64,000 bases of DNA from Euphorbia lathyris (Eukaryota > Streptophyta > Magnoliopsida > Malpighiales > Euphorbiaceae): assembly GCF_963576675.1 (NCBI RefSeq), contig NC_088919.1, positions 45,778,501 to 45,842,500 of the forward strand, written 5' to 3'. Of this stretch, positions 33,788 to 46,516 are shown piece after piece. The first letter of the stretch is position 1; each line of letters opens with the position of its first letter. Both the position numbers and the translations under genes were made by a program. The notes beneath the pieces were generated by a model, which searched no databases, was not told where the DNA came from, and was given only the letters and a program-made list of their open reading frames with translations.

Positions 33788-34594
33788 TTAATTAATTAAT
33801 TAATTAACTAATTTTTGTTGATTTTCCCAATTTTTTTCTATTTCTTTTTAATTGAATATAGTGTTTGAAACTTGAAAAAGAAAATATTAATATTAGTATT
33901 TTTTTACTTTTATTTTATGATTACAAGTATAAAGGTTCTCATTAGATTCTCTTTAGTTTAGTTATTGTTTATACTTGTAGATTCCATTAAAGGTTTTTTT
34001 TTTCTATTATATTCTTTTATAATTTATATGTTTATTAATTCAAAATACATACTAATAATAGTAATTATTTTATTGAACGGTAATTATTAGTTAATTAATA
34101 ATAAATATTAACTACAGTAACAAACAATTACTAATATCAACAACTGTCAATTATTTGTTTAGTTTTCTTTTTTGATAAAGTATTTAATTATGATTAAAAT
34201 ATAATTATATTTAGTATGTAATGTAATATAATTAAAGTTAAAATGTAATTAAATTTGGAAGTTAATAAAATTATATAGTGATTTTATTATCATGTTTGAT
34301 TGGTAAATTAAAAAAAAAATCGATGATGCAACGTAATTAGAGAAGAAAATCTATTGCTCCCGTTTCAATGTCTCTTTTCACGTCTCTCACAAAAAGTGAT
34401 TCTCATTTAATTGAAATAATATATTTTGTAATCTAATTTGAAAGTAAAGTTTTATTTTGTAACCTTTCAATTTTTTTTAGTTAGCTACACTGTATTAATA
34501 AAATTCATTGTGGAAGAAATGTTGTAAGTGAAATAAATTTTATAATATTATTAATTTTATATTGGTAATGGAGTATTCTAAGTGAAACCGAATT

Positions 34595-34625
<31 letters not shown>

Positions 34626-34879
34626 CTCTCTATAGTTTTATTTCTATTAATAAAAGGGCAATTCTTTTATTTGTGTTCCTGAGTTTTTTTTTGTTATTTA
34701 GTTATGCAATTAAATTTATCTATATCCTATTATGGTGTTTTATAGAAATATTACCTTTAAATTGTTTTGTTTTGAATTAATTAAATTTGTCAATTTCAAG
34801 ATTTGAAAAATTTCATCTCTATATCTTTATTTTTATTTCTAGAATTCTTTTTTTATTGATTAAATTTTAACATCACTTT
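33788..34879. other. very AT-rich intergenic DNA
   Basis: No gene. Long T- and A-rich runs, including (attaatta)n after the stop codon and repeated tttttatt around 34590-34625. Confidence 0.5.
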
Positions 34880-34940
34880 TTGAATTTTGAGGACGAAATT
34901 TTTTTTAGAGGGGAAAAACTGTAACGCCCGTAAAAAAACA
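34880..34940 (+). mobile_element. remnant of a chromovirus-type gypsy element (pol end and LTR start)
   Basis: The words gaattttgaggacgaaattt, then a purine tract agaggggaaaa, then tgtaacgcccg resemble the end of pol, the polypurine tract and the LTR start of Del/Tekay-type elements. Nothing else of the element is recognisable. Confidence 0.4.
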
Positions 34941-35099
34941 ATTATTATTTTTTCACACATTTAATTTTTGAAATTGGGATCCTAAATAATTAATTAATTT
35001 TTATTAATTTTAATAAAAGAAAATATTAATATCATATATTTATATTTGAAAGAAATTTAAATTTCATATTAAATATTTGTAATAAGTTAGTAGTTTTTT

Positions 35100-35741
35100 T
35101 TAAAGAATAATAAATTAGTATTAATATATTACTAATTATCTCTTTTACGTGTCTAAGTAGAAGTGGTTGTGTTCTAATAGATTATATGATACAGATCGGT
35201 TTTATCTGAAAACGTAACGTGTTAGTTTTAATCGCAAACTAACAAAGAATAACAACTTCTCTAGCTAACTAGAAGGAGTGGATCCCAATTTCATGGACTA
35301 GATCCATAGGAATAATAAAATCCCCATTGTTGAAGGTGAAAACCTTAACAAGCTTCTTTGAAGAAGATTAATAATTTGATTGATAAAAGTTGAAGAACAA
35401 TTACAAGAAAGAGATGAATTTATATCATCTCACAAACCCTAATTGCCTAATTACATAAAGGGTAGATTACATAATTAATTAAAACATAAAGATAAGGGGT
35501 AAATGAGGTAAAGGTAAGTGGAGGGGGTTGCTTTGAAAGTGGGAAAGGAGCTCAGGGACCAAATGTATAAATAACAAGGAAGCTGGAGTAAGGCACAAGT
35601 TCCTGAAAAAGTGAAAGTACTCGAGGCGTGCCCAAATCCACGCGGGGCATACTTTGGCTGATGAGCCATTCTCTGGATCAGTATCTATTATACGCGGGGC
35701 GTGTCCAGATTTACTCGAGGCGTACTTTGGCTGTTGAGCCC
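35100..35741 (-). mobile_element. older LTR-like sequence hosting the Sirevirus insertion (left part)
   Basis: On the minus strand this reads like an LTR downstream half: gatgatataaattcatctc as TATA, then a U5-like tail. It contains words of the form acgcggggcgtg. The matching continuation, with the same word type, lies at 58023-58290 in inverted orientation, next to the displaced half of the Sirevirus LTR. The element type is not known. Confidence 0.4.
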
Positions 35742-37074
35742 TGTTGAAACACCTTTCCACATGATTTTGATTTGACAAAATTATTTAAGTAATGATAAAA
35801 ATATTCTAACACATTTATTTTATATGATTTGATTTATTACACTAATGTGTTTGTTCAATGTTGAGTTTAATTGTTTATAAGACATTGAGATTAAAAAGCC
35901 CAAAGGCCCATAAATTGAAAGTCAAGCCCAAGTCAAGCCCAAGTCAACACATCAAGACCATTCGGCCTAAGAATTTAAAATGAAGCCGTATCAACCAAAA
36001 CGACGACTCAGCAAGAGAAGGATCGAGAAGCCTTTGTGGCAAAAGCTTTAAGAAGAAGCTGCTGAGTTGGACGACAAAGCAGTCTGGACAGCGGCAGACA
36101 ATGTTCAACTTCCAGACAAAGTATTTCTACTTTGGAAAAAATTCAGAAGACGCAGGAAGCTGTCTCGTGGACTTTTCCTTAAATGGCGAAACATTCTGCC
36201 GAAGACTGACGAAGATAGAAGATGCAAGAATCCCATTGGCCAACGACGCTGAGCACGCCCAGAGTGACAACGATAGGAAGCCATTTCCCTCCAATGGTTA
36301 TTTCAAAATTCGAAATAACCAGGTGCCTCAAGTGTCACTATATAAAGGCCATCCATTTGCTTCAATCGATGCAGATCTTCAACTAGTCAAAACGCTGACC
36401 AAATTCAGACTTGAAGTTTCTGTGAGAAAAGCAAAGCAAATACCTTACACCAATTCTTAATCTTTGTGTAAAAGTCTAGAGTGATTTTCAATCATCTAAA
36501 GTGTCTTAGCAATTGTTGTTTAGGAAAAACACTTGATCATTTCTAGAAGAATAGAAAGGAGAGGCTGAGTACTCGGTTATAGTACTCAGCGGTAGTATAG
36601 GAGTGAGTAGAGGTATAGAGGAAGGTACTCTTGTTATACTCAGCTTCTATCTGTCAAAGGTTTCGTGCTCTACCTTTAAAGAGCTCAGTAGAGAATTCGA
36701 AAAGCTCGGAACGAGTTTCGGGGACTGGACGTAGGCGGAGAGGCCGAACCAGGATAAGTCTGCTGAGTAACATCTTTCTAACCCTTAAACTCCTTTAATA
36801 TATATTGCTTGTTATAAAACTGACTAAGTAAAGAACTCACGCTGAGTTAAGTTTACTAAGAGGCTGAGTTCAGGAATAGACTCTAAGTGCTATTTCCTGA
36901 CTCAAGTGAAGAAGCAGACTTAGTCACAAGTTGACTAAGCTTGTGTCTTGAATTTACTTAGTGACGCCGTGTAAACCTTTTCATAAGAAAAGAAGTCAGC
37001 CTCAACGGACAAATTTTTAAATAGTTCCTATCCCCCCCTTTGGAACTAACTTGTCACGTTATAAGGGACCAACA
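35742..37074 (+). repeat. Sirevirus 5' LTR
   Basis: Starts TGTTGAAACACC and ends ...CCAACA, 1333 bp. It has a TATA box (ctatataaagg, about 36341). It matches 45956-46516 and, inverted, 58291-58784; only about 260 bp of the 3' copy (equivalent to 36322-36580) are missing. Confidence 0.9.
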
Positions 37075-37076
37075 AG

Positions 37077-37088
37077 TGGTATCAGAGC
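37077..37088 (+). other. primer binding site (initiator tRNA-Met)
   Basis: TGGTATCAGAGC is an exact complement of the 3' end of plant initiator tRNA-Met and lies two bases after the 5' LTR. Confidence 0.9.
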
Positions 37089-37137
37089 CTTAAAAGCTCA
37101 CTGTGCAAGGTTTAACTACCTTGAGCTGATCCCCACT

Positions 37138-38652
37138 ATGGCTGAGAACAGCACTCAGTTCCTCCCAGGAAATCTGACAACTCAGATTTTACCTGAGGGG
37201 CTATCCATCACTCGGCCTTCTCTATTCTTCGGGTCTAACTATACCTTCTGGAAGAATAGAATGAAATTTTTTATCCAGGCAACAAATATGAGTGCATGGC
37301 TATCTATAGTCCAAGGCCCATTTGTTCCTGTTGAAATTATTGAGGGCCAAACGGTTGTCAAAGCTGAGACTAGATGGACAGAGGATGATCTCAAGAAGCT
37401 ACAAAATCATGCTTCGGCTATAAACATGCTTCACTGTGCGCTAGATTCTGCAGAATACAACAAGATTTCAGGTTATGAGTCAGCGCAAGAGATCTGGAAG
37501 AAGCTGGAGGTCACCTACGAAGGAACCAACAAGGTGAAGGAGTCCAAGGTGAGCCAGCATATGAGATTGTACGAGCTGTTCGAAATGAACGATGATGAAG
37601 GAATCTCTGACATGAATGCAAGATTCACAAACATAATCAACGAGCTCAAGAGACTTGGGAAGATCTTCACTGAGGAAGAACAAGTCAAGAAGATTCTTAG
37701 GAGTCTTTCTAAAAGCTGGCAAGCAAAGAAGACTGCTGTTGAGGAAGCTCAAGACTTAACCACCTACAAGTACGATGAACTCATTGGCTCACTGCTGACC
37801 CATGAGATATCAATGAAGAATTTCGAGGTGAAGGAAAAGTCTGAAGACAAGAAGCAAAAGTCTCTTGTCATGAAAGCTGACTCCACTAATGGGAGCTCAA
37901 CAGACGATGAGGAGATGGCTATGTTCACTAGAAAGATGAAAAGGCTGTTCAGAAAGAATGACAAATACTCTAAGAAGCCTTACAAGAAGTTTGATAAGTA
38001 CAAAGCTGAGTCCAACGACAGCAAGTACAAGAAGGACAGCTCAAAGCCCATTACATGCTTTGAATGTCATCAAACTGGCCATATCAAGTCAAGTTGTCCC
38101 ACGCCGAGGAAAGAAAAGAAGAACGACAAGAAGGCAATGGTGGCAACCTGGAGTGACAGTGATGAGTCTTCATCTTCAGAAGCTGATGCCACTGAGTCAG
38201 CAAAGATTTGCTTCATGGCTGACGAACTTGCTGAGCCATGTGTTTCTGAGCATGCTGACCCCTCCATTGCATCTGACGATGAGGAGCACTCAACTGAGGT
38301 AATATCACTACCCCTGCTCAGAAATGAAATGGTAAATGCCCTGAGTGACCTCTACACACTTGTCAAAAAGTGTAACAAAAAGGTTAGAGCACTCAGCAGG
38401 CGATGTGACGAGGTAGAAGAGGTCAAACTCAGTGACCTTCGATATCTTCTCCAAGACAACTCAACTTTGCATAGCAACATAGAATTTATGCACAAGTTTG
38501 TCACGGAGGTCCAATTAGATTCTAAGAAACTGAGAAAGGACGTCACATCTATTCAGAATCAACTTAAGATTCCGAATAAAAGTAATATTCCTCTAAACAC
38601 TCAGTACCGACGTACTAGTCAGCAGAGATGGAATCCTCAGCGAAACGTCTAA
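37138..38652 (+). pseudogene. Sirevirus gag
   Basis: I start at 37138 (MAENSTQFLPG), because the upstream in-frame ATG lies inside the LTR. The 504 residues show the copia gag (UBN2-type) pattern: LFFGSNYTFWKNRMKFFIQ, ALDSAEYNKISGYESAQEIW and VKKILRSLSKSW. A Lys-rich stretch and a zinc knuckle follow (CFECHQTGHIKSSC). A TAA at 38650 interrupts the frame. Directly after it the same frame encodes two more knuckles (CDFCGKKGHTTKVC, CDFCGKNGHTVQVC), up to about 38830, so this stop is probably a mutation within gag. It builds the particle that packages element RNA. Confidence 0.85.
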
Positions 38653-38852
38653 TGTGACTTCTGTGGGAAGAAAGGACACACCACAAAGGTGTGCTGGCAT
38701 GCTCAGCACTGGGGTGCTGACCAGTCAGTGAGACATACCAAGCGGAAGGTCAGCTGTGACTTCTGCGGGAAAAATGGACACACTGTCCAAGTATGTCGTC
38801 ATAAAATAAAATATGACGCTATACCTGTTGAACCTAACAAGTAAGCCTAAGG

Positions 38853-41800
38853 TGTGCTGAGAAGTCAAAGATGTGGTATATTGACAGCGCATGCTCGAGG
38901 CATATGACTAGTGATGAAACTCAGTTCATCACATTTGTGCGTAAACGAGGAGGAAGCGTAAGTTTTGGAGACAACAAAAAGGGTAAGATAGTAGGGTCAG
39001 GAACCATTGGTGGTAATCCTACTATTGAGTCTGTCTCCCTAGTCAGCGGACTCAAATATAACTTACTCAGCGTAGCTCAGCTATGTGACAATGGGAGAAA
39101 AGTTATATTTGATGACACTAGATGTAAAATATTCGAGGGTAAAACAAATGAGTTAATTTTAACTGCCCCTCGCATTGATAATGTCTTCATGCTGAACTAA
39201 GAAAAGAAGTTTTCAAAAACTGTATGCTTAGTGTCAAAGGAAGAAAATTCCTGGCTATGGCACATGAGACTTGGTCGTGTAAGCATGGACCTCCTGGCCA
39301 AATTAGCAAGAAAGCAATTGGTTGAGGGACTGCCAGAACTTAAGTTTGAAAAAGATCAATTATGCCACGCTTGCCAAGCTGGAAAACAAACCAAAAAATC
39401 TTTTCATAGTAAAAACATCGTCTCAACTCAGCGTCCATTAGAGTTGCTACACTTGGATCTCTTCGGTCCAGTCCAGCCGCTGAGCTTGGGTGGAAGAAGA
39501 TTTTCCTTGGTCATTGTAGATGACTTTTCTCGGTACACTTGGATCATCTTGCTGAGTAGCAAGGATGAAACCTTTGAGACGTTTTCAAATTTGGTAAGAA
39601 AACTTGAAAATGATAAAGACCTTAAGTTAGCTCACATCCGAAGTGATAATGGTGGAGAATTCAAGAACCAACAGTTTGTTGAATTCTGTGAAACCAACGG
39701 CATTGACCATAATTTCTCTGCTCCTAGAATGCCTCAACAAAATGGGATTGTTGAAAGGAAGAACAGAACCTTGGTTGAAATAGCCAGGACAATGCTGAGT
39801 GAGCATAGGCTTCCAAAGTACTTTTGGGGAGAAGCTGTTAACACAGCGTGCTACATTCTTAATAGGGCTCTATTTAGACCTATATTAAAGAAAACCCTCT
39901 ACGAACTTTGGAAAGGACGAAAGCCCAACATTGGATACTTTCGTGCCTTTGGCTGTAAATGTTTTATCTTAAATACCAAAGACAGCCTAGCTAAGTTTGA
40001 CTCAAAAGCTGATGAGGCTATCTTTTTAGGCTACTCAACAAACAGCAAAGCATACAAAGTTTTCAATAAACGAACTCAAGTTTTAGAAGAGTCAGTACAT
40101 ATTGAGTTCGATGAAACTAACCCTGCAAGAAGATACCAGCCGCTGACCGAGGATGATCCACACTCAGCACCCGCTGACCAAGAAACTGCCGCTGAGTCAT
40201 TTCCTCAAGGGCTGACCAAAGGTAAAAGTGAAACTCAAATTACTTTCACTGACCAATCTACACCTGCAGAGATTGTTGAAACACAACCAGCGCAAGACAT
40301 CAATCTACCAAAGGAGATTAGGATACCAAGAGGTCACTCAGAAAGTGCCATTCTTAATGCCGCTGAGAATACCCTGATGACGAGGAATCAACTCAGGAGA
40401 TACCTCAGCAACGTAGCATTCGTCTCTGTCCAGGAGCCAAAGAATTTCGCTGAAGCTGAGTATGATGAATACTGGATGAATGGAATGCAAGAAGAACTTG
40501 ATCAGTTCAGACGAAATGAAGTATGGGATCTAGTGCAAAAACCAAGAAGCCAGAATACCATAGGAACAAGATGGGTCTTCCGCAACAAGCTGGATGAACA
40601 AGGGAACGTGGTCAGAAATAAAGCAAGACTTATAGCTCAGGGCTACAGTCAGCAAGAAGGTATTGACTACGGTGAGACCTTTGCCCCAGTGGCAAGGCTA
40701 GAGGCTATTAGAATTTTATGTGCATATGCAAGCTATATGAACTTTAAACTGTTTCAAATGGATGTTAAGAGTGCATTCCTTAATGGAGTTATAAACGAGG
40801 AAGTTTATGTCAATCAGCCTCCAGGGTTTGAGGATCCTAAATTCCCAAACCACGTTTATAAACTCAAAAAGGCTCTGTACGGCCTCAAGCAAGCACCATG
40901 TGCTTGGTATGAGAGGCTGACCAGTTTCCTGCTGACTAGAAATTATGTCAGAGGTAAAGCTGATACAACCTTATTCATTAAGAGAAAGGGTAAAGATACC
41001 CTGCTGGCTCAAATATATGTAGATGACATTATTTTTGGTGCCACTAACGAGTCAATGTGCAAGGAATTTAGTAAGCAAATGCAGACTGAGTTTGAAATGT
41101 CAATGATGGGAGAACTCAACTTCTTCCTTAGACTTCAAATCAAACAAGGGAATAATGGCATCTTCATCATTCAAGCTAAATATGCCAAGGAGATATTGAA
41201 GAAGTATGAACTTGAAAATTGCAAGCCAATATCTACCCCTATGGGCATTGACACTGTCCTATGCGCTAACGAGAATGGTAAGTCAGTAGACAGCAAATTG
41301 TACCGAGGTATGATTGGTTCTCTACTTTACTTAACTGCTAGTCGGCCTGACATTCAGTTCTTAGTATGTTATTGTGCTAGATATCAATCTAACCCTAAGG
41401 AATCTCATTACATAGCTGTAAAAAGAATCCTTAGATACTTGCAAAGCTCAGTGAATGCAGGTTTATGGTATCCCAACACTCATGATTTCACACTCGTTGG
41501 ATACACTGACGTTGACTACGGACGAGACAAGCTTGAACGAAAAAGCACCTCAGGAGGATACCACTTCCTTGGGAGTAGTCTTGTGTCCTGGTTCAGCAAG
41601 AAGCAGGCATCAGTAGCCCTGTCAACCACTGAAGCTGAGTACGTTGCTGCTGGAAGCTGTGTTGCTCAAGTACTATGGATTAAGCAACAGCTTGAAGATT
41701 TTGGCGTTCGGACTAAAACAATTGAAGTCAAATGTGACAACAAAAGTGCCATTGACTTATCAAAGAACCCAATCCAACACAGCAGGATGAAGCATGTCAG

Positions 41801-41963
41801 CATAAGACATCACTTCATCAGAGATCACATACTCAAGGGAGAGATCAAGCTGACCTATGTCCCAACGGATGAGCAGCTTGCTGATATCTTCACAAAGCCA
41901 CTGGCTCGTGAGCAATTCAACATACTTAGAGAAGCCATTGGTATGTTTAATCCTCTTCAATAA
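38853..41963 (+). pseudogene. Sirevirus pol: protease, integrase, RT, RNase H
   Basis: The frame differs from gag, so a shift or internal start is needed. The protease core is WYIDSACSRHMTS (38871 on). A single TAA at 39198 then cuts it from the rest. The integrase has H-x-H...CHAC ([16 protein letters not shown]) and D-D-E residues in [15 protein letters not shown] and [11 protein letters not shown]. The RT has DVKSAFLNG and the active site YVDDIIFGA. The RNase H shows TEAEYVAAG and [13 protein letters not shown]. From 39231 on, 910 residues are uninterrupted. One nonsense change inactivates the polyprotein. Confidence 0.92.
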
Positions 41964-42431
41964 ATTTCAAGTATTGTATGCATGCTGAGTGAACTAGCAT
42001 GCTGAATGAATTGTGCTATTACATGCTGAGTAGATAAATATATATACTGAGTATTCATCTCAAGCTGAGTTGCTAAGCATAAGAACGATTCCTCTGCACA
42101 CTGACTACTCAGAATTTTAAACGCTTGAAATTCTTAAAACTGAGTTAAGAGCCGTTGCAAACTTTAATGCAAAGCACGCTAATTAAATAGCCACCTAGGA
42201 TGACGTATAGGCTATAATTAGAAAATACACGTGCCGTATGTGTCATAAATGCCAGAATCTTTGTCGATTGAGAATCTCGAGGTAAAATGGACAACCCAAC
42301 GCCTCGGATTAACTCAATATCTCGATAAATAGTGGATGAATTCCCACTTTTATTTCTTTACGCTTAGAAATCTTTGGCATTCATACTCTCTCTCTAAAAA
42401 TTCCCAAACTTCCCAAAACTTCTCTGAGAAT
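41964..42431 (+). other. pol to envelope-like spacer of the Sirevirus
   Basis: Non-coding, with many ctgagt words shared with the rest of the element. A possible leader for the next ORF. Confidence 0.5.
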
Positions 42432-45410
42432 ATGACAAACGGTTCTCTAAAAATCTCCAGTGCCGGTCTCTCCCATAACCGCTCTGATGACAATCCCACT
42501 TCTCCTACTCAGCGTGATCACGCTGGAGTTACTACGCCGAGCAAGAAAGCTTAAGCTGTCCAAGCCACCTCTTCCAAAGGGAAACAACAGCAAAAGGACA
42601 AGGGGAAGAAAGTAACAGAATGCACCTACACTCAGGTCTTCGAGAATGTGAGGGGGTTTAAGATTGATTATTCACGATGGTTCTCACAAGGATTTGTAGA
42701 TGCCGAGCAACCTTTTTGTGAGTGGATCAAGAACAATGGTTGGACCGAGCTATTCTCAGTTCGCGATGCTACTTACCCGGAGCTGGTAAAAGAATTCTAT
42801 GCCAACCTAAAAGTCACAGATGATGACCGGAACTACCTAGCTACTCATGTAAAAGGAAAGGATATCTTCATTAACCCTGCATATCTTGCCTCACTGTTCA
42901 AACTGAAAAACGAAGGAGCTATACTTCGTAAATCTGGTGACCATGAGAAAACCGACTACGTTCAGACCTTCTGTAAACCTGAGGGTCATGTAGGTGAAAT
43001 CTCAAGCACGTCCATGGGTCAGCATCAAAAGATGGCCCATTACATACTGACCAATTTCCTTTTCCCTAAAATCAACTGCACCAACTCAGCAACCAATTTC
43101 GAGCAGTGTTTTATATGGCACATGCTGACCTACACACCGATAAACATGCCAGTATTCATAATCGGTGGGTTTCTACGGAGTACATGAACCCTTAGGTTAG
43201 GCTCTTTTATCACCCGAATCCTCAAGGATCACAACATAAACTTGGTTATGGAAATCAGCGCTCAAGGAACATAGATTACAGCTGGTGCCCTATTCGGTTT
43301 GGTACATGATCTACCTATTGTGCTGAAGAAAGGAAAAGGGGAAGCTGTCCAGAATGCTGAGGGGTCGATGACTCGAAAGGGAAGAACTCAAAGAAAGAGG
43401 AAGGCTGTCCAGAGCACCTCTAAAGCTGCTGCTCCTACCCCAAAGAAGCTTAAATTTTTCTGCGGAGGAACTAAGCCTCAGATTCAACCAGGTCAAGGTG
43501 GATCTAGGTCAGCTGAGAAAAGACCTAGGCAAGCTGTGCCTGAAACAGAAGAAAGAGAGGTCGATGAACAACCATTAAGGAAGAGGAAGAAACAGCTCAA
43601 TTTTGAGTTAAGACCTATTGATGCTATGCCGACTGATGTCGTCATTCCTCCTAACTCATACTACGTACAAAGTCGAAACGTTGACGCTGAGCAACAGATA
43701 GATAATCAGAAAGAACAAGACCAACTGGGTGGTCAGTTTGTCGAGGAAGAAATGGAGGAACAATTTGAGGAAGAAGAACATAATGATGGGTCTGAAGAAG
43801 AAGAAAGTGGTCAGGATAACACTAAAGAAACAGCTGATGATGAGAATTTTGAACCAATCAACACTGAGTTGGTTGACGAAGCAGAAACTGAGCACACAGC
43901 AAATGCTCCCGCTGTTCAAAGGGAAACTTCACCCACTGACTCCATTGAGTCCATCCCTTTTGATCCTACTCCTCCAAAGCTAAAGAGACTGAGGAAGAAG
44001 AAGGCATTCTGAGCACCCATCATTGACCTAATGGGTGGCTCACCTCTAAGGGATGAGATCACTAACCTTACCGAGGTACATCTTCAATATTTCTCCAACC
44101 CACATGTGCCTCAACCAGAGGTACCAGAAAATCAAGCCTCTGTTTCTCCAAAGGAACATGCCGACTTAAATGCTTCTGCCAACCACAGCAATGCCGAGCA
44201 AGTGCTCGAAGATTCCGCTCTTCAACCTGTTGAGCAAGCTAAGGAATTACCTGCTCAGGTGGATACTGAACTTCCTCAAATTCCATCATCTAGTCAGCTT
44301 CAGCCTGACCCTGAGCAAGGAACACTTTCTGCCGATCCTCCACTTCCACAACTCAACGTGCAGAATCAAATTCAGTCAGTTTCTACTGACAACACTAACT
44401 CCAGGCCAGCCGATGATAATGCTGGGCCTTCTAATGTTGAGCAGAACCAAACAACGCCTCTATTCGGTTCTACTCCTCCTCCGGCATCTGGGCCAACACA
44501 AGATGGATCCTTTAGCTATCTCATTGCCTCTGAGTCTGGTCGAAGAATCGTTGACTCAGCTCAAGCTCTCATCCAGGACCTCCATCAATCAAGTTCCAAT
44601 GCCGCTGAATCTACTACTGTTGAGACAACTCCATTTTCGTCTGTCACTCAGCTTCTTACCGAGATCAAAGGTATGAAGGATCTTCTAAGTGTCATGACTA
44701 CACTACAATCTCAACAGCCCAGGCAGGACTTTATCATGAAGCTGGCCGAACTCCAGCTGACCATGGTCAACCATATGAACTCACTCCAAAGGGAGATTCA
44801 TCAATTGTCAGCTGCGAACTCAGCATATGCCACTTCCTCTGAAGTACATCATCTCTTTAGTCAGCTTCACACTGAACAGGAGAAAACAAATCACCAACTT
44901 TCCACCTTGTCCCAATGCTCCATTGAGCAAATTAGCGAGGCTGTGCGTCTGCTGAACTTAAACAGGCAAGAGATGGCAACTAACGAACTTAAGACCAACG
45001 AGATTCTGAAGTATTCTCGCGTCACTTTCAACCATGTGCGCGAAATCAACGGTCAACGTGAGTATTATGATTCATCCTTGCTAAAGATGTTTCATCAAGC
45101 TTTTGCAATGCTCACTGAAACCATGCACTGGGTTGGCAAATCTCAAGCTGCTGTTTTGAGTATGCTGAGTGCTGCAACTATCAGTATTCCTCGAGCTATT
45201 ATGGATGACGGTATCCCAATCTTTGATGGAGTGAATGAAAGCACAAGAAGGCTAAAGGCATTTTCTAAACACCTAACTCAAGCTGCCATTGAAGAAACCT
45301 TCATTGCCAAAACCGATGCTGGCAAAATGGGGGAGAAAGAACAAGCCCCAAGAACTCAGCAAGCTTCAATCAGTCAGCCGCAACACAAGGGAAAAGGCAA
45401 ACAGAAGTAG
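42432..45410 (+). pseudogene. Sirevirus envelope-like ORF, four in-frame stops
   Basis: A single frame runs about 3 kb from MTNGSLKISSAG (42432) to ...HKGKGKQK (45410). It is broken by stops at 42552, 43185, 43272 and 44010 but by no frameshift. The first part (42648-43187) has a folded-looking domain (YSRWFSQGFVDAEQPFCEW) of the kind seen in plant transposon proteins. The middle is highly charged (EEEMEEQFEEEE). The last third is Gln/Ser-rich with a probable coiled coil (SLQREIHQLSAANSAYATSS). 'Envelope-like' refers to its position after pol in Sireviruses; no membrane segment or entry function is evident here. Confidence 0.75.
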
Positions 45411-45955
45411 CTTAACCTGTATTGAATAGGATAGCTAGCTTTTTGAACCTTTATATCTGTGTTCTTTTTTCTTTATGAACCCTGTTTGTGCTGACTTTAA
45501 ATTCAAAACAAATTATATGCATCTCTTTCATACTGACTACTCTTATGCGATGCTTACTTAAGTGATTATTATAATTTGTTAGAACGCATCTTCATTAAAT
45601 CAACTGTGCTACACTGTCTATATTAATATGTCTGCGGTGTTGATCAAATATGTTGACCACTTTTTATATGTCCACTTATCTAAAACTCATTGAACAAAGG
45701 ATACTCAGCGCTCTCTGATATTTAAACCTTCCGCGTAAAACTGAGTTAAATAGAATATGTTCCATGAGCTGACCTATCTCTGAAAACTGACCTTAGACTT
45801 ACTCAATTAAACCTTGAGATGTTTAGAGTAAAACTAAGTCAGTAGCTCAACCCTTACGGGGGAGTTATTTGATAAAATAAGGTCAACTATCATGGGGGAG
45901 CTCAACACTGAGTTCTTCGACTGAATATTTTTGCCAACATCAAAATGGGGGAGTT
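45411..45955 (+). other. 3' non-coding region and polypurine tract of the Sirevirus
   Basis: AT-rich, with no frame. It ends in aaaatgggggagttt (45941-45955), the polypurine tract next to the 3' LTR; other gggggag blocks lie at 45859 and 45895. Confidence 0.75.
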
Positions 45956-46516
45956 TGTTGAAACACCTTTCCACATGATTTTGATTTGACAAAATTATTT
46001 AAGTAATGATAAAAATATTCTAACACATTTATTTTATATGCTTTGATTTATTACACTAATGTGTTTGTTCAATGTTGAGTTTAATTGTTTATAAGACATT
46101 GAGATTAAAAAGCCCAAAGGCCCATAAACTGGAAGTCAAGCCCAAGTCAACACATCAAGACCATTCGGCCCAAGAATTTAAAATGAAGCCGTATCAACCA
46201 AAACGATGACTCAGCAAGAGAAGGATCGAGAAGCCTTCATGGCAAAAGCTTCAAGAAGAAGCTGCTGAGTTGGACGACAAAGCAGTCTGGACAGCGGCAG
46301 ACAATGTTCAACTTCCAGACAAAGTATTTCTACTTTGGGAAAAATTCAGAAGACGCAGAAAGCTGTCTCGTGGACTTTTCCTTAAATGGCGAAACATTCT
46401 GCCGAAGACTGACGAAGACAGAAGATGCAAGAATCCCATTGGCCAACGACGCTGAGCACGCCCAGAGTGACAACGACAGGAAGCCGTTTCCCTCCAACGG
46501 TTATTTCGAAATTCGA
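45956..46516 (+). repeat. Sirevirus 3' LTR, first part
   Basis: Matches 35742 to about 36314 of the 5' LTR. Relative to it, this copy lacks one unit of an 11-bp tandem repeat (aagtcaagccc). It stops abruptly at 46516, where copia reverse-transcriptase code begins. Confidence 0.9.

Larger units (their letters stand above)
35742..46516 (+). mobile_element. Ty1/copia retrotransposon, Sirevirus type, 3' LTR broken
   Basis: The order is 1333-bp 5' LTR, initiator-Met primer site, gag with three zinc knuckles, pol (PR-INT-RT-RNaseH), an additional ORF region after pol, polypurine tract, and the first 561 bp of the 3' LTR. An extra envelope-like ORF and a long LTR mark Sireviruses. The rest of the 3' LTR is found inverted at 58291-58784, where the target duplication AGCCC (35737-35741) reappears as GGGCT at 58286-58290. 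LTR halves differ by about 2-3% by eye, mostly transitions, so the insertion is fairly young. Stops in all three coding regions make it non-autonomous today. Confidence 0.92.

Noticed and set aside
46270..46516. coding frames shared by 36067-36460 and 46270-46648
   Set aside because: Both copies are LTR sequence. The frame is not conserved across the rest of the LTR and no domain is visible.
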